This document shows, piece by piece, positions 1 to 7,998 of a stretch of DNA of 14,690 bases. The DNA lies in assembly GCA_913052435.1 (NCBI GenBank), contig CAJXDV010000014.1, forward strand, positions 1 through 14,690, written 5' to 3'. Numbering within the stretch: position 1 is the first letter of the stretch; every line of letters begins with the position of its first letter. This DNA comes from an uncultured Pelagibacteraceae bacterium (lineage in GTDB: Bacteria > Pseudomonadota > Alphaproteobacteria > Pelagibacterales > Pelagibacteraceae). Below the pieces are notes generated by a model. That model saw only the letters and a list, made by a program, of their open reading frames with translations, made no database searches and had not been told where the DNA came from. Both the position numbers and the translations under genes were made by a program.

Positions 1-160
1 TTAAAAAAGGATATATAGGATTTTATACAACCCTTTTTAAAACCAGAGACAGGATACAGGAAAAATAATTTTTTTAATTTTTTTCAAAATGTTTTAAGTA
101 CCTTTAAGCTTATCCATCAATCAATCTATAACTCCATATAAAGAACCTAATCTCAGTTTC
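1..160. other. AT-rich non-coding stretch at window edge
   Basis: No protein gene is recognisable here. The stretch is mostly A and T, with long T runs around 69-84. Bases 4-10 (AAAAAGG) are complementary to 32-38 (CCTTTTT). On the minus strand this gives a weak A/U-rich hairpin followed by a run of U, which could serve as a leftward terminator, but the loop is long (21 nt) and the stem has only two G-C pairs. Promoter-like hexamers such as TATAAA at 137-142 lack a matching -35 box at the right distance. Part of this stretch may belong to the end of the structured RNA candidate next to it. Confidence 0.4.
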
Positions 161-360
161 GGGGGTATGGGTGCCCCTCTTAAAACTTGAGGCAGATTGA
201 CTCATGTATCTTTTCTTTGTCAGACTCGATTTCAGGGGTCAAAAAGACGGAGCACAGACGGAATAATCCTTGTTCAGGATATTGACCTATGCTATCCTTT
301 TGCTTGTGTTATAGCTGTTTGGCGTTACTCGGTTCACGGCACCTGGCAACAGAACGCCCC
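161..360 (-). ncRNA. Candidate structured RNA, family not identified
   Basis: This block is much less AT-rich than its flanks, as expected for a structured RNA in an AT-rich genome, and has no credible reading frame. Its ends can pair: GGGG at 161-164 with CCCC at 357-360, and GGTGCC at 170-175 with GGCACC at 338-343. Internal helices seen by eye are CCTC 176-179 with GAGG 189-192; GGTCAA 237-242 with TTGACC 282-287, enclosing ATCC 266-269 with GGAT 277-280; GCTAT 291-295 with ATAGC 311-315; and an alternative GGCGTT 321-326 with AACGCC 353-358. The minus strand is preferred because a promoter-like pair (TTGAAA, 17 bp, TTAAAT) would place the start near G360, exactly where the paired end begins. 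I could not find the conserved motifs of RNase P RNA, SRP RNA or tmRNA on either strand. 6S RNA, or one of the IMES-type RNAs known from marine bacteria, remains possible. Strand and ends are inferred. Confidence 0.45.
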
Positions 361-366
361 TTTATC

Positions 367-395
367 ATTTAATTGTTCAATTTATTTTTTTTCAA
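367..395 (-). promoter_or_regulatory. Possible promoter for the structured RNA candidate
   Basis: Reading the minus strand, TTGAAA (395 to 390) is followed by a 17-bp spacer and TTAAAT (372 to 367). A start 7 nt further on falls at about base 360, where the GGGGCG end of the paired RNA candidate begins. The -35 matches the consensus at five of six bases, the -10 at about four. In a sequence this AT-rich, such boxes also arise by chance; the agreement with the RNA's paired end is the main support. Confidence 0.3.
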
Positions 396-411
396 AATTA
401 TTTTAATAGTA

Positions 412-497
412 TGGTGCGGCCAGAGAGAATCGAACTCTCATGGGCTAGGCCCACACGGCCCTCAACCGTGCCTGTCTACCAATTTCAGCATGGCCGC
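412..497 (-). tRNA. tRNA-Leu (anticodon GAG)
   Basis: A complete class II tRNA of 86 nt lies on the minus strand. The acceptor stem is GCGGCCA paired with TGGCCGC, followed by discriminator A and a genome-encoded CCA (412-414 on the plus strand). The D arm contains the usual AATTGGTAGAC segment typical of tRNA-Leu. The anticodon arm is CACGG-TTGAGGG-CCGTG, giving anticodon GAG, which reads CUC and CUU codons. A long variable arm (TGGGC-CTA-GCCCA) and a T arm (GAGAG-TTCGATT-CTCTC) complete the cloverleaf. The long variable arm together with the anticodon fix the identity as leucine. The gene is divergent from nadA and points toward the structured RNA candidate, about 50 bp downstream. Confidence 0.97.
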
Positions 498-509
498 AAT
501 TTATGCGTA

Positions 510-538
510 AGATTAAATGAATGACAATCCTATTTCAA
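510..538 (-). promoter_or_regulatory. Likely promoter of tRNA-Leu
   Basis: On the minus strand, TTGAAA (538 to 533) is followed by exactly 17 bp and TAATCT (515 to 510). Transcription would start near 503, giving a 5' leader of about 5 nt ahead of the tRNA at 497, which suits RNase P processing. The divergent nadA gene must be expressed from the same 58-bp spacer, but I see no clear plus-strand box pair for it. Confidence 0.4.
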
Positions 539-555
539 GTTGATAAGTTTTGGAT

Positions 556-1545
556 ATGGAATTTAATACAGAAGTAAAAAAAGCTACTAATTTAATTTAT
601 CAGAAAATATCAAAAACCATTCCAGAAATAGAATGGTCGGTTCATGCTCCATACATTTATAAAATTAATAAATTAAAAAAAGAAAAGAATGCAGTAATTC
701 TTGCTCACAATTATCAAACTCCAGAAATATATCATGGAATTTCGGATTTTTCAGCAGACTCTCTCTCTTTAGCAGTCGAAGCCGCTAAAACCAGAGCAGA
801 TATTATTGTTATGTGCGGAGTACATTTTATGGCTGAAACCGCAAAATTAATGAGTCCAGAAAAAAAAGTTCTCCTTCCTGATATGAGTGCAGGATGCTCA
901 TTATCATCTTCGATTACAGGAGAAGATGTAAAAAATTTAAAAAAAAAATATCCTGGAGTTCCCGTTGTTTCATACGTTAATACATCTGCAGATGTAAAAG
1001 CAGAAACGGACGTTTGTTGTACATCGGCTAATGCTGTTAAAATTGTAAAATCATTGGAAGTGAAAAAAGTTATATTTTTGCCAGATGAATTTTTAGCAAA
1101 ATATGTTGCTTCTCAAACAGATGTAGAAATTATTTCATGGAAAGGTACTTGTGAAGTTCATGAACAATTTAATGATGAAGAAATAAACGAAATTAGAAAA
1201 AATAATCCAGGTATTAAAATTATTGCCCACCCAGAGTGTCCTCCTGATGTGATTCAGGCTAGTGATTTTGCAGGATCAACTGGTGGCATGATAAAATATG
1301 TAAAAGACAATCAACCAGAAAAAATAATGATGGTTACCGAATGTTCTATGAGTGATAATGTTCAAATTGATAATCCAAATGTTGAATTTATTCGTCCGTG
1401 TAATTTATGTCCACATATGAAAAAAATCACTCTGCCAAAAATATTGGATTGTTTAGAGAATGAGACTAATGAATTAATAATTGATAGTGAAACTATAGAG
1501 AAAGCTAGAAAATCTGTAGAAAGAATGGCTGAAATAGGCAGATAA
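556..1545 (+). CDS. nadA: Quinolinate synthase NadA
   Basis: NadA condenses iminoaspartate with dihydroxyacetone phosphate to quinolinate, the precursor of the NAD ring, in the cytoplasm. It carries an oxygen-sensitive 4Fe-4S cluster. Counting from the ATG at 556 (329 aa), the probable cluster cysteines are C114 (AGCSLS), C199 (GTCEVHEQF) and C285 (CNLCPHM); their spacing of 85 and 86 residues matches the family. Other family segments are LAHNYQ near residue 50, HPECPPDV near 225 and DFAGSTGGM near 238. A TTG six bases upstream (550) would add two residues; I prefer the ATG because neither site has a Shine-Dalgarno sequence and the ATG lies one codon from conserved length. The stop lies 5 bases before nadC, so the two genes form an operon in pathway order. 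The usual partner nadB (aspartate oxidase) is not between or beside them. Confidence 0.96.
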   Translation: MEFNTEVKKATNLIYQKISKTIPEIEWSVHAPYIYKINKLKKEKNAVILAHNYQTPEIYHGISDFSADSLSLAVEAAKTRADIIVMCGVHFMAETAKLMSPEKKVLLPDMSAGCSLSSSITGEDVKNLKKKYPGVPVVSYVNTSADVKAETDVCCTSANAVKIVKSLEVKKVIFLPDEFLAKYVASQTDVEIISWKGTCEVHEQFNDEEINEIRKNNPGIKIIAHPECPPDVIQASDFAGSTGGMIKYVKDNQPEKIMMVTECSMSDNVQIDNPNVEFIRPCNLCPHMKKITLPKILDCLENETNELIIDSETIEKARKSVERMAEIGR

Positions 1546-1550
1546 AATCT

Positions 1551-2384
1551 GTGTCTAAAATTCAATTAAGCAAAAATTTTATACGAAACATATGTAAATT
1601 AGCTTTAAATGAAGATCTGTATCCTTCTGGAGATATTACTTCTAACCTATTAAAAAGTAATACAAAAAAAGTAAAATTAATAAGTAATCAAAGTGGTGTG
1701 ATCGGCGGTATAGAATTTGCCAAACAAACATTTAAACTTATAGATAAAAAAATAAAATTTCTTGTTAAGAAAAAAGAAGGCTCTTTAGTAAAAAAAGGTG
1801 ATGTGATAGCAACAATTGAAGGAAATATTAAAAATATACTAATCGGTGAAAGAGTTGCTTTGAATTTTATTTCACATATTTCTGGTATTGCCACAAAAAC
1901 CAATCAGTTCGTAAAAAAAGTTAGTAAAAAAACCAAAATATGTTGCACAAGAAAAACTATTCCAAATCTTAGAGTAATTCAAAAATACGCGGTAAAACTT
2001 GGTGGTGGAACAAATCACAGGTTCAATTTAAGTGATGAATTTTTAATTAAAGATAATCATATAGGGACTACAAAGAATTTTGAGGAAATAATTATAAAAG
2101 CAATTAGACAAAAAAAAGGAAGAAAAATAACTGTTGAGATAGATAATCTAAATCAACTAAAAAAAATTAAAGGATTAAAATTTGATAGAGTGTTGTTTGA
2201 TAATATGAAACCAAAGATTCTTAAAACTGGTGTTAAATTAGTAAAAAATCTTTATGAAACTGAAGCTTCTGGGGGTGTTACTTTAAAAAATGTAAAAAAA
2301 ATTGCTGCTACTGGTGTAGACAGAATATCTATTGGAAGCATTACTCACAGTTTAAATGCTGTAGATTTAAAATTAGAAATCTAG
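1551..2384 (+). CDS. nadC: Nicotinate-nucleotide pyrophosphorylase (carboxylating) NadC
   Basis: NadC converts quinolinate and phosphoribosyl pyrophosphate to nicotinate mononucleotide, releasing CO2 and pyrophosphate: the step right after NadA. The 277-aa protein has the normal family length. Visible signatures are EDLYPSGDIT (21-30), the substrate-binding RKTIPNLR (134-141), GGGTNHR (151-157), LIKDNH (165-170), EIDNL (196-200), DNMKP (217-221), EASGGV (238-243) and the phosphate-binding end RISIGSITHS (258-267). The N-terminal part forms the alpha/beta sandwich and the rest the barrel. The start is GTG at 1551, giving a 5-base gap after the nadA stop and no good alternative. The gene converges on ppdK with only 5 bases between the two stop codons, leaving no room for a separate terminator. 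Confidence 0.96.
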   Translation: MSKIQLSKNFIRNICKLALNEDLYPSGDITSNLLKSNTKKVKLISNQSGVIGGIEFAKQTFKLIDKKIKFLVKKKEGSLVKKGDVIATIEGNIKNILIGERVALNFISHISGIATKTNQFVKKVSKKTKICCTRKTIPNLRVIQKYAVKLGGGTNHRFNLSDEFLIKDNHIGTTKNFEEIIIKAIRQKKGRKITVEIDNLNQLKKIKGLKFDRVLFDNMKPKILKTGVKLVKNLYETEASGGVTLKNVKKIAATGVDRISIGSITHSLNAVDLKLEI

Positions 2385-2389
2385 ATTGA

Positions 2390-5050
2390 TTAATCTTTTT
2401 TTAATTGAGCTTGTGCTGCAGCTAATCTGGCAACAGGAACTCTGTAGGGTGAGCAGGAAACATAATCCAGTCCAACTTTGGAACAAAACTCTATACTTTT
2501 TGGATCACCACCATGTTCTCCACATATTCCTAGCTTAATTTTTTTATTTTGCTTTCTTCCTCTTGTGGTTGCCATTTCAATTAAATCACCCACCCCATCA
2601 TCTATTGAAACAAACGGATCAATATTGAAAATTTTATTTTCAATATAGTCATTTAAGAATTTTCCACTGTCATCTCTACTTATGCCAAATGTAGTTTGGG
2701 TTAGGTCGTTAGTTCCAAAACTAAAAAATTCAGCATGTTTTGCTATATCTTTTGCTTTAATTGCAGCTCTTGGAAGTTCAATCATTGTACCAACTAAAAA
2801 TTCGATCTTAATTTTATTTTCATTTTGCACTTGTCTTGCAACTCTAATTACTAGTTCTTTCATTATTATTATTTCAGCTTCAGTTGATACAAGTGGAATC
2901 ATTATTTCAGGAACAATTGATTTAATCTTTTTATTCTTACATTCTGCTAATGCTTCGAATATAGCTCTACATTGCATTTCATAAATTTCAGGAAAAGAAA
3001 TGCCTAACCTGCAACCTCTGTGTCCAAGCATTGGATTTTGTTCATGCAATTCACTTATTCTTGTTTTAACCTCATTTATTGGAAGATTTAACGATTTTGA
3101 TACATCTTCTATCTCATTTTCACTTTTTGGTAAAAATTCATGCAAAGGTGGGTCCAATAACCTTACTGTAACTGGTAGTCCTTTCATAATTTTAAAAATT
3201 TCGATAAAATCTTTTTTTTGATGTGGTAATAATTTATCCAAAGCTTTAGTTCTATCTTCTTTTGATTTAGAGAGTATCATTTCTCTAACTGATAAAATTC
3301 TTTCTTCATCAAAAAACATATGTTCTGTTCTACAAAGACCTATTCCTTCAGCTCCAAATTCTCTAGCTGTTTTGCTGTCTAGAGGTGTTTCAGAGTTTGT
3401 TCTTACTTTTAATTTTTTAAAACCATCTGCCCAGCTCATTAATTTTGAGAAATCTCCTGAAATTTCAGGCTTAACAGTTTTTACTTCTCCTAAAATAATT
3501 CTGCCAGTTGAACCATCAATTGTTATCAAATCTCCTTCATTAATTTCATGATCTTTTGTTTTGAATAATTTATTTTCGTAATCAATTTCTATCTCACTTG
3601 ATCCTGAGACACATGGTCGACCCATTCCTCTTGCAACTACAGCAGCATGGCTTGTCATTCCTCCTCTTGAAGTCAAAATTCCTTTCGCAGCATGCATGCC
3701 GTGAATATCTTCTGGAGAAGTTTCAACTCTAACTAATATTGTATTTTGCTTCACCTCATTTAATCGCTCGGCTTCATCTGAACTAAAAACAACTTTTCCA
3801 CTTGCCGCTCCAGGTGAAGCGGGCAATCCTTTTGCAACTACATTTATATTAGTTTTTTCGTCTAAAGTTGGATGAAGCAACGCATCCAATGAATGAGGTT
3901 CAATACTTAAAATTGCTTCTTTTTTTGAAATTAATTTTTCCTTAACCATTTCTACTGCAATTTTAACTGCAGATTTTGCTGTTCTTTTTCCTGATCTGGT
4001 TTGTAATATCCATAATTTCTTATTTTCTACTGTAAACTCTATATCTTGCATATCTCTATAGTGTTTTTCTAATTTCATTAATATTTTACTTAATTGTTTG
4101 TAAACAGGTGGCATCGACTCTTCCATTGATGGCAAACTCTCTTTTGCATTTAGCCTAGCTTTTTTAGTTATGTGCTGAGGTGTTCTTGTGCCAGCCACTA
4201 CATCTTCACCTTGAGCATTAATTAGATACTCTCCATATATATTATTGCTTCCGTCTGATGGGTTTCTTGTAAAAACCACTCCAGTTGCACAATCATCACC
4301 CATATTACCGAATACCATTGATTGAACATTTACAGCAGTGCCCCAATCTGAAGGTATTTGATTTAATTTTCTATATACTTTTGCTCTATGACTTTCCCAT
4401 GATAAAAATACTGCTCTGATTGCTCCAATTAGTTGTTCTTTAACATCCTGTGGAAATTTTCTTTTTGTTTTTTCTTTTATAATATTTTTAAAATCTTTGA
4501 TCAAACCGTCCCAATCATTTTCATCAAGATCAGTATCCGACAAAACTCCTTTAGTAAGTTTATAGTTCTCAATTAATTCCTCAAAATTATAACTTTCAAC
4601 ACCCATAACCACATTTGAATACATTTGTATAAATCTTCTATAGCTGTCTTTCGCAAACCTAATGTTTGATGTTTTGTTTGCGAGAGCAATTACTGTTTTA
4701 TCGTTGAGACCTAGATTTAATATAGTATCCATCATTCCAGGCATTGAAATTCTAGCTCCAGACCTTACGGAAACTAACAGTGGATTTTTTAAATCTCCAA
4801 ATTTTTTGCCTGATTCTTTTTCAATACTTTTTAGTTCTTTATTAATCTCCTTAAGAACTTTGGAATTTAATTTATTATTATTTTGGTAGAATAAATCACA
4901 TGCTTCTGTTGAAATTGTAAATCCTGGAGGTACTGGCATATTCAGTCTATCCATTTCTGATAGATTTGCACCTTTTCCACCTAAAATATTTTTTGGAATT
5001 TTTAATTTTTTTGTATCTTTGGATTTAAAATTAAATACAAATTTTTTCAT
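2390..5050 (-). CDS. ppdK: Pyruvate, phosphate dikinase
   Basis: This enzyme reversibly converts pyruvate, ATP and phosphate to phosphoenolpyruvate, AMP and pyrophosphate. The 886-aa length fits the bacterial family. Order of parts: an N-terminal ATP-grasp nucleotide-binding domain (roughly 1-350, starting with GGKGANL near 24-30 and including ARISMPGMMDT near 99), the swivelling phosphohistidine domain with GGMTSHAAVVARGMG (463-477) and phosphorylated H468, and a C-terminal PEP/pyruvate barrel. The barrel shows GLCRTEHMF (571-579), GTMIELPRA (754-762), SFGTNDLTQ (777-785) and the acid/base cysteine C843 in GICGEHGGDP. All key residues appear intact. It is the last gene of the peptidase-glyQ-glyS-ppdK unit; its ATG follows the glyS stop after one base (TAAAATG). 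In the cell it may act in gluconeogenesis or replace pyruvate kinase; the direction cannot be read from sequence. Confidence 0.97.
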   Translation of the reverse strand: MKKFVFNFKSKDTKKLKIPKNILGGKGANLSEMDRLNMPVPPGFTISTEACDLFYQNNNKLNSKVLKEINKELKSIEKESGKKFGDLKNPLLVSVRSGARISMPGMMDTILNLGLNDKTVIALANKTSNIRFAKDSYRRFIQMYSNVVMGVESYNFEELIENYKLTKGVLSDTDLDENDWDGLIKDFKNIIKEKTKRKFPQDVKEQLIGAIRAVFLSWESHRAKVYRKLNQIPSDWGTAVNVQSMVFGNMGDDCATGVVFTRNPSDGSNNIYGEYLINAQGEDVVAGTRTPQHITKKARLNAKESLPSMEESMPPVYKQLSKILMKLEKHYRDMQDIEFTVENKKLWILQTRSGKRTAKSAVKIAVEMVKEKLISKKEAILSIEPHSLDALLHPTLDEKTNINVVAKGLPASPGAASGKVVFSSDEAERLNEVKQNTILVRVETSPEDIHGMHAAKGILTSRGGMTSHAAVVARGMGRPCVSGSSEIEIDYENKLFKTKDHEINEGDLITIDGSTGRIILGEVKTVKPEISGDFSKLMSWADGFKKLKVRTNSETPLDSKTAREFGAEGIGLCRTEHMFFDEERILSVREMILSKSKEDRTKALDKLLPHQKKDFIEIFKIMKGLPVTVRLLDPPLHEFLPKSENEIEDVSKSLNLPINEVKTRISELHEQNPMLGHRGCRLGISFPEIYEMQCRAIFEALAECKNKKIKSIVPEIMIPLVSTEAEIIIMKELVIRVARQVQNENKIKIEFLVGTMIELPRAAIKAKDIAKHAEFFSFGTNDLTQTTFGISRDDSGKFLNDYIENKIFNIDPFVSIDDGVGDLIEMATTRGRKQNKKIKLGICGEHGGDPKSIEFCSKVGLDYVSCSPYRVPVARLAAAQAQLKKD

Positions 5051-5051
5051 T

Positions 5052-7115
5052 TTAAGCTTCTATTTTTGAAAAATTGAAATAGTTATCAAAGCTTTTACAC
5101 AACATTTTTAAAAGTTCCAGCCTGTTTTTTTTGATATTTGGATCGTCATCATTAACAATTACATTATCAAAAAAGTTCGTAACCTCATTTTTTGCACTAG
5201 ATAAAGTTTTCAAACTTTCTTCATAATTTTCATCTCTACCTACACTTGAAAAATACTTTTTTATTTGATGAATCTTTTTATATAAATTTTTTTCAAAATC
5301 ATTTTTAAATAAAACAGGATCTGCTGAACCAACGATGTCTGATGAATTATTCGTTTCATTGCTTAAAATATTTGAAGATCTTTTATAAATAGAAACTACA
5401 TCCAAACCTAGATCCTTTTTAATATTTTTATTTAAAGCGACAGACTTTTTTAAAATTTTTAATAAATCATCTATACTAAATGTTGATGTGGAACTTTCTA
5501 TTATATCATTTCTAATTTTTTTCTCTTTTAAATAATTTTTTAATCTTTCTAAAATAAATTCACCTAAATCTTTCTGTAATAATTTGATATCAAACTCAAA
5601 GTTTTGTTCCTTGTAGAGCGTGCATGAATAATTGAATAAATTCCTAATTTTAATATTTTTATCATTTTCAAGAATTAATCTGATTAAGCTGATTGCCATT
5701 CTTCTTAGGGCGTACGGATCTTTAGAACTTGTAGGTTTTAAATTAATTCCAAAAAAACCTACTAATGAATCTATTTTATCGCTCAATGATAAAGCAATGC
5801 TGTAGGGTTTTTTGGGTATCCTACTATCCATACCAATTGGCAAATAATGTTCTGAAACTGCTAAACTTATATCCTTATCAAAACCTTGGGTTTCTGCAAA
5901 ATAACCTCCCAGGACACCTTGTAACTCTGGAAATTCTCCAACCAAATCTGACATAAGATCAACTTTACAAATTGTAGATGCTATTTCTATTTTTTCTTTG
6001 CTAATTAACATTTCATCAGAGATAACAGCGCTTAATTTTCTTATTCTTTGAACTTTATCGAAATATGATCCCAACCCTTTAAAATAATTTACGTCTTTTA
6101 ATTTTGAAACTTGTTTAACTAAATTTTGAGATCTATTTTTTTTCCAAAAAAATTCTGCATCACTTAATCTTGCTTCTACAACTCTTTCATTGCCTAATTT
6201 AACAAATCCTTTTTGATCTTTAACGTCAGCAACAACAAAAAAGTTATTAGTTATACTTTCTTTATTGTCAAAAGTTGGAAAATATTTTTGGTGATATTGC
6301 ATAGTTATTATTAAAATTTCTTTGGGTATATCCAAAAATTTTTTATCGAATTCACAAAGTAATATTTTAGGTTTCTCCACTATATTTGTAATTTCCTCTA
6401 ATAATTTTTCATTTAAACTTATTTTAAGATTTTTTTTGTTAGATAATTTTGTTAACTCCTTTCTAATAATTGACTTTCTTTTTTCATGGTCAATTAGAAC
6501 ACCTATTGATTTAAAATAAGCATTATAGTTTTTAAAATTGTTAAATATTTTAGTTTTTTCTTCTAAATCTTTATCTATGTATGTAATATTTGAACTTTTT
6601 AAATGATGAAAATCAAACTCCAATTTTTTACCATCAAAAACTGCGAGAATTGATTTTAATGGTCTGCCCCAGAATAAATCATGATTTCCCCACTTCATTG
6701 ACTTATTCCATGAAATTTTATCCAAAATGTTCGGAATATTTTGTTTAAGTAAATTTAAAGTTTTAATTTTTTTTGAAGGTTTCTTAAAAAAATAAAAATC
6801 ACCTTTTTCTGTTTTTTTTTTAATAATATTGTTTTTTTTAATCTTATTTGATTTGATAAACCCTTCTAATGCTTTTTCTGGAGCATTAGTGCTGGGCCCT
6901 CTAATTTCCTCAGATTTTGTAATTATATTCTTTGCAATTTTATCAATATAAATAACAAGTCTATTCGGGGAAGAAAAAGCATTACATTTGCCTTTAATAT
7001 GAATTTTATTTTCATCGAAAAATTTTTTAAAGTACTCAAGCAAATTTTTTCTTGCATCAACTTGGAGTTTTGCTGGAATTTCTTCACTAAATAATTCTAA
7101 AAAAAATTCTGACAT
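5052..7115 (-). CDS. glyS: Glycyl-tRNA synthetase beta subunit
   Basis: GlyS is the large subunit of the bacterial alpha2beta2 glycyl-tRNA synthetase; it binds tRNA-Gly while GlyQ carries the active site. From the ATG at 7115 it has 687 aa, normal for the family. Visible family segments are the N-terminal LELFSEEIPAK (about 6-16), SPNRLV (about 49-54), ITMQYHQKYFP (about 270-280), the strongly conserved DLMSDLVGEFPELQG (about 386-400) and DPYALRR (466-472), with a C-terminal anticodon-binding region. A TTG at 7133 would add six residues and overlap glyQ. The ATG is preferred because family members begin next to (M)xxFFLEL and because it sits one base after the glyQ stop (TAAAATG). No Shine-Dalgarno sequence is clear, so translation is probably coupled to glyQ. 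The protein is unusually lysine- and asparagine-rich, as are its neighbours. Confidence 0.96.
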   Translation of the reverse strand: MSEFFLELFSEEIPAKLQVDARKNLLEYFKKFFDENKIHIKGKCNAFSSPNRLVIYIDKIAKNIITKSEEIRGPSTNAPEKALEGFIKSNKIKKNNIIKKKTEKGDFYFFKKPSKKIKTLNLLKQNIPNILDKISWNKSMKWGNHDLFWGRPLKSILAVFDGKKLEFDFHHLKSSNITYIDKDLEEKTKIFNNFKNYNAYFKSIGVLIDHEKRKSIIRKELTKLSNKKNLKISLNEKLLEEITNIVEKPKILLCEFDKKFLDIPKEILIITMQYHQKYFPTFDNKESITNNFFVVADVKDQKGFVKLGNERVVEARLSDAEFFWKKNRSQNLVKQVSKLKDVNYFKGLGSYFDKVQRIRKLSAVISDEMLISKEKIEIASTICKVDLMSDLVGEFPELQGVLGGYFAETQGFDKDISLAVSEHYLPIGMDSRIPKKPYSIALSLSDKIDSLVGFFGINLKPTSSKDPYALRRMAISLIRLILENDKNIKIRNLFNYSCTLYKEQNFEFDIKLLQKDLGEFILERLKNYLKEKKIRNDIIESSTSTFSIDDLLKILKKSVALNKNIKKDLGLDVVSIYKRSSNILSNETNNSSDIVGSADPVLFKNDFEKNLYKKIHQIKKYFSSVGRDENYEESLKTLSSAKNEVTNFFDNVIVNDDDPNIKKNRLELLKMLCKSFDNYFNFSKIEA

Positions 7116-7116
7116 T

Positions 7117-7998
7117 TTAATTTTGACTCTCAAGCCAGACTTTTCCGATAGCCTTTGTTATATCTCTTATTCTTGCAATATATTCTGCTCTTTGTGCAAC
7201 ACTAATTACACCTCTAGCATCTAATATATTAAACACATGACTGGCTTTCAAACATTGATCGTAGGCTGGTAAAGATATTTTCTTTTCAGTTAAGGATATA
7301 GCCTCTTGTTCATGCATATCAAAAATTTTAAATAAATTATCTGTGTTCGCATGTTCAAAATTATATGCTGAAAATTCTTTTTCGGCTTGATGAAAAACAT
7401 CTCTATAAAAAATTCCATCATTATTCCAGGTTAAATCAAAAACATTTTTTTTATTTTGATTAAACATACAAAGTCTCTCTAAACCATAAGTAATTTCAAC
7501 AGAAATAGGCTTACAGTCTATACCTGCCATTTGTTGAAAATAAGTAAATTGTGTAATCTCCATACCATCACACCATACTTCCCAACCTAATCCAGCAGCA
7601 CCGAGCGTTGGGCTTTCCCAATCATCCTCTACAAACCTAATGTCATGTTCCTCGTAATTAATTCCTATTGAAGCAATACTATTTAAATATAATTTTTTTA
7701 TATTTTTTGGTGAAGGTTTAATTAAAACTTGAAATTGATAATAGTGATACAGTCTATTTGGGTTATCTCCATAACGCCCGTCTGTTGGTCTTCTTGATGG
7801 TTGAACATATGCTGTTTTCCACGGCTTTTCTCCCAAAGATCTGAGTGTAGTGGCAGGATGAAAAGTTCCAGCTCCTACTTCTAAATCATACGGTTGAAGA
7901 ATAATACAACCTTGTTTGCTCCAATATTTTTGTAAATTAAAAATTGTATCCTGAAAAGTTAGAACTTCTTTTTTTTTAATTTTTTTTTTAGAAGCCAT
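7117..7998 (-). CDS. glyQ: Glycyl-tRNA synthetase alpha subunit
   Basis: GlyQ is the catalytic class II subunit that activates glycine with ATP and transfers it to tRNA-Gly, working with GlyS encoded immediately downstream. The 293-aa sequence shows the near-invariant family blocks: [19 protein letters not shown] (30-48), [20 protein letters not shown] (63-82), [13 protein letters not shown] (85-97), then [15 protein letters not shown] and ITQFTYFQQ near the middle. The N-terminus has a short lysine-rich extension (KKKIKKK) ahead of the conserved TFQ. The ATG at 7998 lies 11 bases inside the end of the upstream peptidase gene, overlapping it in another frame, and has a modest purine-rich stretch (GGCAGAGAT) just before it. 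The overlap and shared strand indicate one transcript. Confidence 0.97.
   Translation of the reverse strand: MASKKKIKKKEVLTFQDTIFNLQKYWSKQGCIILQPYDLEVGAGTFHPATTLRSLGEKPWKTAYVQPSRRPTDGRYGDNPNRLYHYYQFQVLIKPSPKNIKKLYLNSIASIGINYEEHDIRFVEDDWESPTLGAAGLGWEVWCDGMEITQFTYFQQMAGIDCKPISVEITYGLERLCMFNQNKKNVFDLTWNNDGIFYRDVFHQAEKEFSAYNFEHANTDNLFKIFDMHEQEAISLTEKKISLPAYDQCLKASHVFNILDARGVISVAQRAEYIARIRDITKAIGKVWLESQN

Noticed and set aside
161..360. RNase P RNA, SRP RNA or split tmRNA
   Set aside because: Characteristic conserved segments (for example GAGGAAAGTC of RNase P, GGAAGCAG of SRP RNA, or a tmRNA tag frame with a T arm) were looked for on both strands and not seen. 6S RNA could not be excluded.
197..406. 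A 69-residue plus-strand reading frame
   Set aside because: It runs through the structured RNA candidate, has no ribosome-binding site, resembles no known protein and is rich in residues unlike the neighbouring proteins.
550..555. TTG start for nadA giving two extra residues
   Set aside because: The ATG at 556 follows immediately and nothing supports the rarer start.
498..555. Riboswitch or NAD-related leader ahead of nadA
   Set aside because: The spacer is only 58 bp, AT-rich, and shows no helix beyond chance; the upstream tRNA limits any longer leader.
7116..7133. TTG start for glyS giving six extra residues
   Set aside because: It would overlap glyQ. The ATG at 7115 matches the conserved family N-terminus and the one-base junction seen again at ppdK.
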